DNA from: Bacteroidetes bacterium GWF2_43_63
GTDB lineage: Bacteria; Bacteroidota; Bacteroidia; Bacteroidales; DTU049
DNA length: 64,000 bases
NCBI GenBank assembly: GCA_001769275.1
Contig: MEOQ01000042.1
Coordinates: 124,001-188,000 of the forward strand
Direction: 5' to 3'
Shown here: positions 42,283-51,400 of the stretch, one piece after another
Position numbering within the stretch: the first letter of the stretch is position 1
Layout of the letters: every line of letters starts with the position of its first letter
Position numbers and translations under genes: made by a program
Notes under the pieces: model-generated
Seen by the model: only the letters and a program-made list of their open reading frames with translations
Databases searched by the model: none
What the model was told of the DNA's origin: nothing

Positions 42283-42467
42283 TATTTGTGTGAAAAATCA
42301 AAATTCTGATTATTTCTTGCGAAAAAAAGGATTATTATATTGCCTCTCTCAATTTTATTTTTATATTTGTTGCGAAACATAACTATCGGTTCTAAAAATG
42401 TGATAAAATGGAGTCTGGAAACCTTTTAATAAACGGCCTTCAAGGATGATGTAATGTAAACATTATT
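42283..42467. other. AT-rich spacer without a gene
   Basis: Nothing recognisable beyond AT-rich sequence. It separates the dead XRE gene from the divergent 42468 gene. Confidence 0.5.
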
Positions 42468-43184
42468 ATGCGTCGAAAAAGTATTATTCCACCTAGAATT
42501 AAGGCCTACCATTTTCTTATTGCAGGGGTCGTTGCCATTATAATATTGACATTTTTATGCAATGTTGTTACTTTAAGCTTGTCTATAAATAGGAATTCAG
42601 TGACTGTTGAATTTTTTCATTTAATTTGGGTTGTATTAATAACTCTTGCTGGTGTGCTTCTATTTTATTATAGTGATCGAGATGAGCAGATGAACTATTT
42701 AAAATTGAATATTTGCGTTTTAAATTCTGGTGAGGATCAAAAAATCAGAACTGAATTATCTAATCCAACAAAATACGATAGAGATATTGATTGTGCATTT
42801 ATTGTAATTACTGAATGTAATGTAGATTTGCTTGAAGCGATAAATACCAACCTTAACAAATCGTTTAAATATACCAATTATTTAAACGAATTAAAACATC
42901 AAGACTTGTATTATGACGACACTTTTGCGTTTATTCCATTGAATTATTATACTGATGAAAATGTAAACATAGCAGATGAACAATTAATATTTGAAATCCC
43001 CATAAAAAGGAGCTATGATAACAATCCGGAGAATGTTAAATATTTTTATGCTCGTTTTTTTGTTTACAGGGATAAAAGGGACTTGAAAGCTTATCATAGG
43101 TCTGTTGGAGCAACATTTATACACCAAGGGATCTTGGATTTTTCTCACATTAAGCAACCTGTTTGTAAAAAGTCGAAAATATAG
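42468..43184 (+). CDS. Membrane protein of unknown function, 238 residues
   Basis: No family recognised. Two transmembrane helices, residues ~14-36 (FLIAGVVAIIILTFLCNVVT) and ~48-66 (FHLIWVVLITLAGVLLFYY), are separated by a short loop. A ~170-residue cytoplasmic domain follows: MNYLKLNICVLNSGEDQKIR, NPTKYDRDIDCAFIVITECN, LIFEIPIKRSYDNN and KYFYARFFVYRDKRDLKAYH. The domain reads as a beta-sandwich. The gene is AT-rich and differs from its housekeeping neighbours in base use, which may mean acquisition. 21 bp upstream of the LamG cargo gene, so possibly co-transcribed. Confidence 0.65.
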   Translation: MRRKSIIPPRIKAYHFLIAGVVAIIILTFLCNVVTLSLSINRNSVTVEFFHLIWVVLITLAGVLLFYYSDRDEQMNYLKLNICVLNSGEDQKIRTELSNPTKYDRDIDCAFIVITECNVDLLEAINTNLNKSFKYTNYLNELKHQDLYYDDTFAFIPLNYYTDENVNIADEQLIFEIPIKRSYDNNPENVKYFYARFFVYRDKRDLKAYHRSVGATFIHQGILDFSHIKQPVCKKSKI

Positions 43185-43205
43185 AAATAGAAAACATAAA
43201 CACCC

Positions 43206-44165
43206 ATGAACAAACATCTACTCCTCCTCACAATCACCCTAATTTCATTAGGCTTTTCAGCCCAAGCCCAAATCCCCTCCTATGTTCCCACCACCGGTCT
43301 TGTTGGTTGGTATCCTTTTACTGGCAATGCTAATGATGTTGTTGGTTCTAATAATGGCATGAATATGGGAGCCACTCTGACATCTGATAGATTTGGTAGT
43401 GCTGATTGTGCTTATTCTTTTGATGGTACCAGCGATTACATTTGGGTGCCTGCTGCTCCTTTTGTAGAAAGACCCTTTACTGTTAGTGCATGGGTTTATA
43501 TCGAAGATATCTCAAAGAGTTATATTCTTGGACTTGGAGAAATTGGAAGTAATGATAATGCCAAATTCACTATTTATAGTACATATGATGAGGGTTTAAG
43601 AGTTGGTTCTGATGCAGCTTGGTATTATCAGTCAGATAGTGCATATACAAGCACTAATACTTGGATTAATATAACTGTTACATTTGATAATATTAGTACC
43701 ATATATTATGTTAATGGTATTAAATATGAATTTTTATATTCCGTTTTTGATATTCCTGGAAGCTCATTTCCTCTTAACAACACAGGTTTTAATATTGGAA
43801 AACACACAGGTGCTGGCTCCTCAAAGTACATGAAAGGTAAAATTGACGACCTTGGTTTCTGGGATAGAGCTTTGGATACCACAGAAATCAATGCTCTGTT
43901 TACCATGGTTGGAGTAGAAGAAATTTCAAATTCATTAGAAGTTTCAGTTTATCCAAATCCCGCAGCAGAATTCATCACAGTCAGTTCAAATCAATCGCTG
44001 TCAGATCAGGAATATAAAATTTTCGATCCATCAGGGAAAGAGGTAAAGAGTGGCATTTTGCAATCGAATGAAAATCGTATTGACATCAGCAACTTCTCAG
44101 ACGGTTTGTATCTGCTGTTCGTAAATGGCCATCCTGCGCAGCGTTTCAGCGTTTTGAGAGATTAG
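43206..44165 (+). CDS. Type IX secretion cargo with a LamG-like domain
   Basis: 319 residues. The signal peptide (residues 1-21) ends GFSAQAQ. A concanavalin/LamG-like jelly roll runs from about 30 to 235: GLVGWYPFTGNANDVVGSNN, FDGTSDYIWVPAAPF, KSYILGLGEIGSND, WINITVTFDNISTIYYVNGI and KGKIDDLGFWDRALDTTEIN, a classic LamG closing segment. The C-terminus SVYPNPAAEFITVSSN through QRFSVLRD is the Por-type sorting domain. Such proteins bind sugars or surfaces after export. The 3' half is less AT-rich than the 5' half. Confidence 0.9.
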   Translation: MNKHLLLLTITLISLGFSAQAQIPSYVPTTGLVGWYPFTGNANDVVGSNNGMNMGATLTSDRFGSADCAYSFDGTSDYIWVPAAPFVERPFTVSAWVYIEDISKSYILGLGEIGSNDNAKFTIYSTYDEGLRVGSDAAWYYQSDSAYTSTNTWINITVTFDNISTIYYVNGIKYEFLYSVFDIPGSSFPLNNTGFNIGKHTGAGSSKYMKGKIDDLGFWDRALDTTEINALFTMVGVEEISNSLEVSVYPNPAAEFITVSSNQSLSDQEYKIFDPSGKEVKSGILQSNENRIDISNFSDGLYLLFVNGHPAQRFSVLRD

Positions 44166-44786
44166 AAAATCGAAATGTGTTCATTGGCGAAAAAGTGGAT
44201 ATGGAAAAACTCTATGTCCATTTTTTTTGCACTATATGTCGCCACAAAAACACCAATACGTACTAAGTTCCCGGCCGAAGCTGAAACCAGCACACATTCC
44301 TGGCAGCTTGCGCAGAGGTAGGATCTCCCCGAAAAGCAACGTCGTCTTTCATGCTGCACCCCACTGAATAAGCCTTCGCCGCTGGTGAAGACTGATTCTA
44401 TTAGCGTTAATAAGACCTGCTGAGGGGAGCTAAATTTTTTCGCGAAAATTGGCGTTAACCGAAGCGACTGAAAGTCGCTGAGCTCATGTACACGAATGAA
44501 AATGATATAATGGGTGAATAATTCGCGGAAGAAAAAGCGGAGGTGCAGCTGCTGTTTTCCGGGAGATCTCGGCACTCATGAACTCTGAACACTGAACAAG
44601 GAAGTAAGAATAATGAAGGATCTTTACTTCAAACTTACTTCTTACTATAAAAATCCATGTTCTTTGTTCAGAGTTCTTGCGCTTAACCTTGTATTTCCTG
44701 CTGCAGGCAGCTTAACCTCAACCTTAACCTTGACCTTGTATTTTTCCGGTTCCTCTATTTTCACTAATTTCGCAAAAAACATTTCA
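44166..44786. other. Gene-free stretch upstream of hisS
   Basis: Contains a perfect inverted repeat, GAACTCTGAAC (44580-44590) and GTTCAGAGTTC (44666-44676), enclosing GAAGTAAG/CTTACTTC (44601-44608 and 44634-44641). A low-complexity CTTAACCTCAACCTT run (44685-44740) follows. A 137-codon minus-strand frame here looks spurious. A 58-codon open frame extends in phase upstream of hisS but has no conserved features. Confidence 0.5.
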
Positions 44787-46166
44787 ATGGCAAAGGCAGC
44801 TCTGTCCGTTCCGAAAGGCACCCGTGATTTCTCTCCCGCGCAGATGGCGCGCAGGAATTATATTTTCTCCATACTGCGCTCGGTGTTCGAAAAGCATGGA
44901 TTTCAGCCCATCGAAACTCCTTCGATGGAGCAGCTTTCCACATTAATGGGCAAGTACGGCGAAGAAGGCGACCGGCTGATTTTCCGTGTACTCAATTCAG
45001 GCGATTTCATGAATTCGGTTCCTGTTGAAAAAGAACACAGCAGTAGCGAGGTCATTAAACATATTTCCGAAAAAGGTTTGCGTTACGATCTTACTGTGCC
45101 GTTTGCACGGTTTGTAGTGATGAATCAGAACGAACTGTCATTTCCGTTCCGCCGCTATCAGATGCAGCCTGTGTGGCGAGCCGATCGCCCGCAAAAAGGC
45201 CGTTACCGCGAATTTTATCAGTGTGATGTAGATGTAATCGGCACCCGTAGTCAAATGGAAGAAGCAGGCCTGATGGATATTCTCGATTCAGCTTTTCAGA
45301 AACTAGGTGTAAACGTAGTTTTAAAAATCAACAATCGTAAAATTCTGCAGGGCATTGCCGATGCGTTGGGCGTGAGCGAGCGCTTTGTTGAATTCACGGT
45401 TTCGCTCGACAAGCTTGATAAAACCGGATGGGAAGGTGTCGGCAAAGAGCTGATTGAGCGCGGCTTTCCGAGCGATGTTCCGCAGAAACTGATGGACATC
45501 ATGCAGCCGGTCAGCAGCAACGAAGCTATGTTGACACAGTTGAAGAAACATCTTGTTTCCGAAACAGGGTTGAAGGGAATTGCTGAAATGGAAGAACTGC
45601 TTGGTTTTATCGATGCGCTTGAATTGAAGTCACAGGTGAAATTCGATGTCAGTCTTGCACGAGGGCTGAGCTATTATACCGGTGCTATTTTCGAAGTATC
45701 GGCCTGCGATGTCGCCATGGGAAGCATTTGCGGAGGAGGCCGCTACGATGATCTGACGGGTATTTTCGGCCTGCCGGGAGTTTCGGGCGTGGGTGTTTCG
45801 TTTGGTGCCGACCGTATTTACGATGTCATGATGGAACTGAATGTTTTTCCAGAAAACATTGGTCGAACTGCTGATATTTTGTTGATTAATTTCAGTGAAG
45901 ACAGTGCGGCAGATTTAATGAAAATGGCGAAGAGACTGCGCGAAAACGGCATTGCATGCGTGGTGTATCCCGAAGCTGCCAAAATGAAAAAACAATTTTC
46001 CTATGCCGATGCGTATGCATTTCCATACACGCTCATTCAGGGCCCTGATGAAAAAGCAGCTGGCACAGTCACGCTCAAACAGATGAGCAGTGGGAAACAA
46101 GTGCAGGTGAGCGAAGCGGAGTTGTTTTTATTTGATTTGACTCAGATCGGATTGTTGTTTATTTAA
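44787..46166 (+). CDS. hisS: Histidyl-tRNA synthetase
   Basis: 459 residues; charges tRNA-His. Class II motif 1 lies around FRRYQMQPVWRADRPQKGRY (motif 2 region). The histidine A motif is LARGLSYYTGAIFEV and ICGGGRYDDLTGIFG is the second HisRS signature. The anticodon-binding C-domain starts near ADILLINFSEDSAADLMKMA. The start is set at ATG 44787, giving MAKAALSVPKGTRDFSPAQM, the canonical N-terminus; an upstream open frame adds 58 unrelated residues. The last 39 bp overlap the 3' end of the converging dehydrogenase gene. Confidence 0.96.
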   Translation: MAKAALSVPKGTRDFSPAQMARRNYIFSILRSVFEKHGFQPIETPSMEQLSTLMGKYGEEGDRLIFRVLNSGDFMNSVPVEKEHSSSEVIKHISEKGLRYDLTVPFARFVVMNQNELSFPFRRYQMQPVWRADRPQKGRYREFYQCDVDVIGTRSQMEEAGLMDILDSAFQKLGVNVVLKINNRKILQGIADALGVSERFVEFTVSLDKLDKTGWEGVGKELIERGFPSDVPQKLMDIMQPVSSNEAMLTQLKKHLVSETGLKGIAEMEELLGFIDALELKSQVKFDVSLARGLSYYTGAIFEVSACDVAMGSICGGGRYDDLTGIFGLPGVSGVGVSFGADRIYDVMMELNVFPENIGRTADILLINFSEDSAADLMKMAKRLRENGIACVVYPEAAKMKKQFSYADAYAFPYTLIQGPDEKAAGTVTLKQMSSGKQVQVSEAELFLFDLTQIGLLFI

Positions 46167-46997
46167 GCGTTTTAAATTTTTGCTCAAATATTGATTCAAC
46201 AGTTCGCTAATCCATTCAATATTTTCTGAATTTTCAGCATTTGCTGATGCCATTTTCTGCCTACTTTTGGCAAAATACTTTCCGCTAACGAGCCCACCTT
46301 CAGGCTCTGCAGCCAAATAAATGCTGGTTTGAGCTCCTTTTTTAGGCGAAATGGTGATGAGTTTGGTCAGTCCTTTCAAAAAGCCAGGAAACTTGTCAAA
46401 AAGCCTGGTGTTGACAACGCCTGGATGCAGCGCATTGACCTTAATGTTGTCGGTTGCCCAATCAGCTGCAAGAAGCTTTGTTGCCAGCAGGATGTTCAAT
46501 TTCGAATTGCCATAGGCTCTGATGTGCTTGAATTTGTTGCGTGACTCAGGATCATCTTTATTGATTTTTCCCATCATGTGGGCAGCACTTGATACCATGA
46601 CAACTCTGGCTTTGTCCGATGCTCTCAATTGAGGATGCAGCAGTTTTGAAAAGTAAACCGGCGCCAGAAAATTGACCATAAACATTTGTTCTATTCCGTC
46701 AGCGGTTTCTGTGAACTGGGTTTCCCATGTACCGGCGTTGTTGATCAGAACATCAATCACTGGAAAATCCTTTTTAATATTTTCGCTGCAGTTTCTGATG
46801 GATTCAAAGGATGAAAGATCACAGAAATAGCCCGAGATGTTGTTATTCTTTGACTTTTGCCGGAGCTGTTCAATAACAGCCAATCCTTTTTCTTCATTGC
46901 GCCAGGCAATACCTATTTTCCATCCGCGCGAAGCCAGATCAAGGGCAGTTTCAAAGCCGATGCCCGAAGTTGCACCCGTAATTATAATGTTTTTCAT
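46128..46997 (-). CDS. Short-chain dehydrogenase/reductase
   Basis: 289 residues, NAD(P)-dependent oxidoreductase of the classical/RDH-like SDR type. The Rossmann motif is KNIIITGATSGIGFETALDL (TGxxxGIG). DVLINNAGTWE is the NAG motif. Catalytic Ser is in VVMVSSAAHMMG, Tyr/Lys in HIRAYGNSKLNILLATKL, and the family's ALHPGVVNTRLF follows. The substrate is unknown; the C-terminal extension after residue 250 resembles retinol-dehydrogenase-like homologues. The start at 46997 (MKNIIITG) is preferred over one nine codons upstream. Overlaps the hisS 3' end. Confidence 0.92.
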   Translation of the reverse strand: MKNIIITGATSGIGFETALDLASRGWKIGIAWRNEEKGLAVIEQLRQKSKNNNISGYFCDLSSFESIRNCSENIKKDFPVIDVLINNAGTWETQFTETADGIEQMFMVNFLAPVYFSKLLHPQLRASDKARVVMVSSAAHMMGKINKDDPESRNKFKHIRAYGNSKLNILLATKLLAADWATDNIKVNALHPGVVNTRLFDKFPGFLKGLTKLITISPKKGAQTSIYLAAEPEGGLVSGKYFAKSRQKMASANAENSENIEWISELLNQYLSKNLKRLNKQQSDLSQIK

Positions 46998-47009
46998 AGC
47001 TATTAAATA

Positions 47010-47040
47010 AAAAAAGGCTCCCAAAGCGGAAGCCTTTTTT
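47010..47040. terminator. Bidirectional hairpin between the lipoprotein and SDR genes
   Basis: AAAAAAGGCT (47010-47019) pairs with AGCCTTTTTT (47031-47040), 11-base loop. On the minus strand it lies 16 bp after the 47056-48261 gene and before the SDR start, so it terminates the lipoprotein transcript. Confidence 0.8.
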
Positions 47041-47055
47041 GTAATGTTTTTTTAT

Positions 47056-48261
47056 TTACAGATTCATAATGAAATACTGCATAATCTGATATACATCTGG
47101 TCCAATATTGCCCTGAACATGGTTGTGGAAGGTCGTATAATAGATGGTACCTGAACCGCCAACACAGTTGCCGACATAATCACCGTGTGCTAAGTGCGCC
47201 GGTAATGCATTCACCGAAATGGTTATGGTGTGCATGTTTGCGGGATTTCCCGGAGGAATGTGACAAATGGTTACCCAGCCCTGATCAAGCTGAGCACGTG
47301 TGCTGGCCTGAGTTGGGAAATTCATGCGAACCGCGAGTGGACCATAGGTTACAGGATCCTGAATCAGCACTTCCCATGGAATAGTGAGGTCTTTAATCAC
47401 TTCCCATGCACCAAGGTCATATTCAACATCAATTTTGGTTTTGCCAAGAAAGGCCTGAATCAGCGTGTCAACAATATCAACCTGATAAAGGATAGATGAT
47501 GGGCCGTCTTTGTCCGTGCAAAGCGTAGCATCGTCAATAAAGCCGCCAACTTCAGGACTCATGCAACCCGATTTGGGGTTGGAAGCATGGGTGAGTTTAT
47601 GCTCATGCATAACGAAAGGCTGGCTGGCATTGACCAGGAAGTTTCCGTCGCCGGTGAGATATTCAACTGCCCAGTCCGATGCGTAGAGATTGCCACCGTT
47701 CAGTACATATTCTTCCAGATTTTCGTATTTGGCGCTATCCATCGCATCTGGCTTGCCACAATTGAGGAATATTGCTCCGTAGGATGCGAGTAATGTAGGA
47801 TTGTTGAGGTCGGTCACTGCAAGCAAGTCAGCTGAATATCCGAGCGAGTCAATCAGAATGGTCTCGATCTGATCATAAGCACCGGGAATATAGGCCAATT
47901 CGACAGCCTGGGTAATTCGCAATACATTGTCGGGAATGGTGGTTACTTCGTCAGCTTTGATTTCAATATTATACTGAGCCCTGAAAATGCTGCCGTCTCC
48001 ACCCTGAACATTCAATACCTGTTCTCCTTCAGGAGCACGAAGGTAGAAATACCCATTCTTGTCGGTCCTGGCAATGTAAATTTCTCCATTCAGGTCAACA
48101 AAAACGTTGGCTGCCGGAACCGCAACTCCGGATGGGGTGTACACTTTACCTTTGACATAGCCAAAGTTTATATTGGTGTCATCTCCGTCCTTGTCTTTCT
48201 GACACGAGGCGAAAACAAGCACCAGTGCTATTAAAACAGCTGGAAAGAAGAGCTTTTTCAT
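47056..48261 (-). CDS. Lipoprotein with a carboxypeptidase-regulatory-like domain
   Basis: 401 residues. Lipobox in ALVLVFASCQ (Cys about residue 20). A carboxypeptidase-regulatory-like Ig fold runs ~33-110 (GYVKGKVYTPSGVAVPAANV, DKNGYFYLRAPEGEQVLNVQ). A second domain of about 170 residues (YDQIETILIDSLGYSADLLA, FLNCGKPDAMDSAKYENLEE, YVLNGGNLYASDWAVEYL) looks like a glutamine-amidotransferase-like or ThuA-type fold. Near the C-terminus is a WVTICHIPPGNPANMHTITI motif followed by LPAHLAHGDYVGNC, a cysteine/histidine signature found in many extracellular proteins. Function is unknown; the surface location is inferred. The start at 48261 gives the normal signal peptide. Confidence 0.82.
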   Translation of the reverse strand: MKKLFFPAVLIALVLVFASCQKDKDGDDTNINFGYVKGKVYTPSGVAVPAANVFVDLNGEIYIARTDKNGYFYLRAPEGEQVLNVQGGDGSIFRAQYNIEIKADEVTTIPDNVLRITQAVELAYIPGAYDQIETILIDSLGYSADLLAVTDLNNPTLLASYGAIFLNCGKPDAMDSAKYENLEEYVLNGGNLYASDWAVEYLTGDGNFLVNASQPFVMHEHKLTHASNPKSGCMSPEVGGFIDDATLCTDKDGPSSILYQVDIVDTLIQAFLGKTKIDVEYDLGAWEVIKDLTIPWEVLIQDPVTYGPLAVRMNFPTQASTRAQLDQGWVTICHIPPGNPANMHTITISVNALPAHLAHGDYVGNCVGGSGTIYYTTFHNHVQGNIGPDVYQIMQYFIMNL

Positions 48262-48397
48262 ATGGTGTTTTTTTTGTTTGAACGAAAAGTGTAACCTTGA
48301 AAAATACAAAACGAGAGGTAAATATACAACATTTTGGTTTTAGATTAGATAAATGGCAAAAAGTATAAAGTTTAACTCCAGATTTTTAGTACAAAAA

Positions 48398-48423
48398 AAA
48401 GAGCCTCTTTTTTGAGGCTCTTT
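48398..48423. terminator. Terminator for the 48444-55397 gene
   Basis: AAAGAGCCTC (48398-48407) with GAGGCTCTTT (48414-48423) around a TTTTTT loop. On the minus strand the arm is followed by a T-run (A-run at 48393-48400 on plus). It lies 21 bp past the stop. Confidence 0.8.
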
Positions 48424-48443
48424 AAAGAAATATTCAATGCTGG

Positions 48444-51400
48444 TTATTTTTCGTAGATAACCTGCTCTTTGATTTCAGTTTCCGCATCTTTTACGGTTAC
48501 GAAATAAGAACCTGGAGCGTAAGCGCCGAAATCAACTGAAATAACACTGCCGGCAGTCTGGGTGATATTCTTTTCGAAAACAAGTTCGCCGATTGCATTC
48601 TCGATTTTCAGCGTGCCGTTGTTGATTGCTTTGATGAAAGTAACATTCAGATTCCCGCTGGTAGGATTCGGGAAGAATGAAATTGAAGCTGATCCGTTTT
48701 CATCAATGCTTTCAAGAATTAAATCAATAGAATTTGAAGTGGAGGTGCAGCCATTGGCATCGGTGACAACTACATAATACACACCGTTGGTCAATGGATT
48801 AAATGTTTGTCCGATGGCTCCAACAACAACACCGCTGGTCTCTTCATACCACTGGTTTCCATAAGTTGAAGATGAAGTCAGACTGCCACCGTTGTCACTT
48901 ATTGTTACAGCGGTTACATTGTAAGTGCTTACTGTTATCGGATTAGCATCAACGATGGCTGGCATTACACAGGGTTGTGCAGAGGTCATCGTGCATGAAA
49001 CCACCTGGCCGTTTGAATAGGTGCCATTAAGGGTGGATCCGGTTCCGACAGAAACGCCATCAATAAACCATTCATACGTTGGAGCAGTTCCACCATTGGT
49101 AGCAACAGCTGTGAATTCTTTTACTGTTCCCGGACAAACGGTTCCTGTCGGTTGTGAAGCTATGGCAACAGATGGTGTCAGGTTGGGATAAATCTCCATG
49201 GCAACAGTATTGGAAGTAGCCATTACAGGTGAAACACATGGTGCCGTTGATGAGATTACGCAACTGACGATGTCTCCGTCGCTGAGTGTTGTGGAGGTGA
49301 ATGTACCCATGTTGCTGCCGACATTTGCGCCGTTGACTAACCATTGATACGAAGGTGAACCACCATTAACCGGAGCTGCAGTAAAAGTAATAGCAGTTCC
49401 TTCACAAACACCGTTGGTTGAAGATGTAATGGAAACAGAAGGTGCGACTGCAGGATTTACAATCATTGCTATGTTGTTTGAACTGGCTGTTGAAGCTGAG
49501 GCACAACTAACTGTTGAAATCATGGTGCAGGTGACAACATCGCCGTTCTGAAGCATTGAACTTGCGAAGTTTGGACTGTTGCTGCCAACATTTGCGCCAT
49601 TGAGAGTCCACTGATAAGAAGGAGTACCGCCATTAATCGGTGTTGCTGTGAAAGTCACCGGAGTTCCGTAGCAAATGGAATTGGTTGATGCTGCAATCGA
49701 AACTGTGGGCGTTACCGATGTTGAAACGGTCATTGTGATGGTACCGGATGCGGCAACTGCAGGGCTTGCACATGATTCTGATGAAGTCATTTCGCAGAGA
49801 ATCACATCTCCGTTGTTTAATGATGAAGTGTTGTAAGTCGCACTGTTCGATCCAACACTGGTTCCGTTTAATTTCCACTGATAAGTTGGAGTTCCGCCGT
49901 TTACCGGTATTGCTGTGAACATTACAGGTGTCCCGGAACAAATGCTGGTTGCAGTTGCAGAAACAGAAACAGTAGGTGTTAAGGAGCTGGAGACCGTCAT
50001 GTTTACAGGTAGTGAGGTTGCGGTGGCAGGTGATGCACATGATTCGGAAGAGGTCATGACGCAGGTAACAGCGTCACCATTGTTCAGCAATGCATTTGTA
50101 TAAGTTGAACTGTTAGATCCAACACTTGCGCCATTGAGCAACCACTGATAAGAAGGTGTTCCACCGTTGGTTGGTGCCGCTGTAAATGTTACGCTGGTGC
50201 CGGAACAAATACTATTCGATGTGGCAGAAACGGCTACAGAAGGGACAAGCGAAGTGCTAACCGTCATGGCAACTGGAGTTGATGTGGCGGTAGTTGGTGA
50301 AGCACATGTGGTACTTGAAGTCATTACGCATGTGACTACGTCGCCGTTGTTCAATGTTGCATTGGTATATGTTGCACTGTTTGGGCCGACATTGGAGCCA
50401 TTCAACTTCCATTGATAGGTAGGAGTTCCGCCATTGGTCGGGGTTGCATTAAATGTAACACTTGTTCCTGAACAGATGCTTGTGGCAGATGCCGCAACAG
50501 CAACAGATGGTATAACAGTCGTGTTTACCGTCATTGATATTGGTGTAGCAGTAGCGCTGGTTGGTGTGGCGCATGATTCTGACGAAGTCATTACGCAGGT
50601 AATAATGTCGCCGTTGGCCAGAGCTGCATTGGTATATGATGGGCTGTTGGTGCCAACATCGGAGCCGTTGAGTTTCCATTGATAAGCAGGGGTCCCCCCA
50701 TTGGTGGGCGCTGCCGTGAACGTAACACTGGTTCCCGAACAAATGCTGGTTGCAGAAGCTGAAACAGCAACAGTAGGTACAACCGCGGTGCTGACTGTCA
50801 TGGTTACCGGTGTAGAGGTGGCCGAAGTGGGTGATGCACATGATTCGGTTGACGTCATCACGCAGGTGATCACATCGCTGTTGTTCAGTGCCGCATTGGT
50901 ATATGTTGCGCTGTTGCCGCCGACATTGGTTCCGTTAAGTTTCCATTGATAGGTTGGTGTTCCACCGTTGATTGGGCTTGCCGTGAAAGTTACACTGGTT
51001 CCTGAACAGATTGTTGTAGCCGAAGCTGCAACAGCAACTGCAGGTATTAGAGAACTGCTGACGGTCATTGTAACCGGTGTTGAGGTTGCCGTGGTTGGTG
51101 ATGCACACGAAGACGTAGATGTCATAACACAGGTGACAACATCCCCGTCGTTCAGGGCGGCGTTTGTATAAGTGGGGCTGCTGCCGCCAACATTAGCTCC
51201 ATTGAGTTTCCACTGATAGGTCGGTGTTCCGCCATTGGTTGGGGTTGCTGTGAATGTAACGCTGGTGCCGGAACAAATGGTTGAAGCTGATGCTGCAACA
51301 GCAACAGAAGGAACAACCGTCGTGCTGACTGTAATAGCAACTGGAGTCGATGTAGCTGATGTGGGAGAAGCACAGGTAGCGGTTGATGTCATCACACAAG

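Noticed and set aside
41888..42301. 137-codon minus-strand frame over the second MITE
   Set aside because: It is in a different phase from the XRE remnant and passes through the palindromic element; not a gene.
44162..44575. 137-codon minus-strand frame upstream of hisS
   Set aside because: No signal, domain or start context; composition like translated repeat-rich spacer.
44613..44786. 58-residue N-terminal extension of HisS
   Set aside because: The region is low-complexity spacer with hairpins, and MAKAALSVPKGTRDFS is the expected N-terminus.
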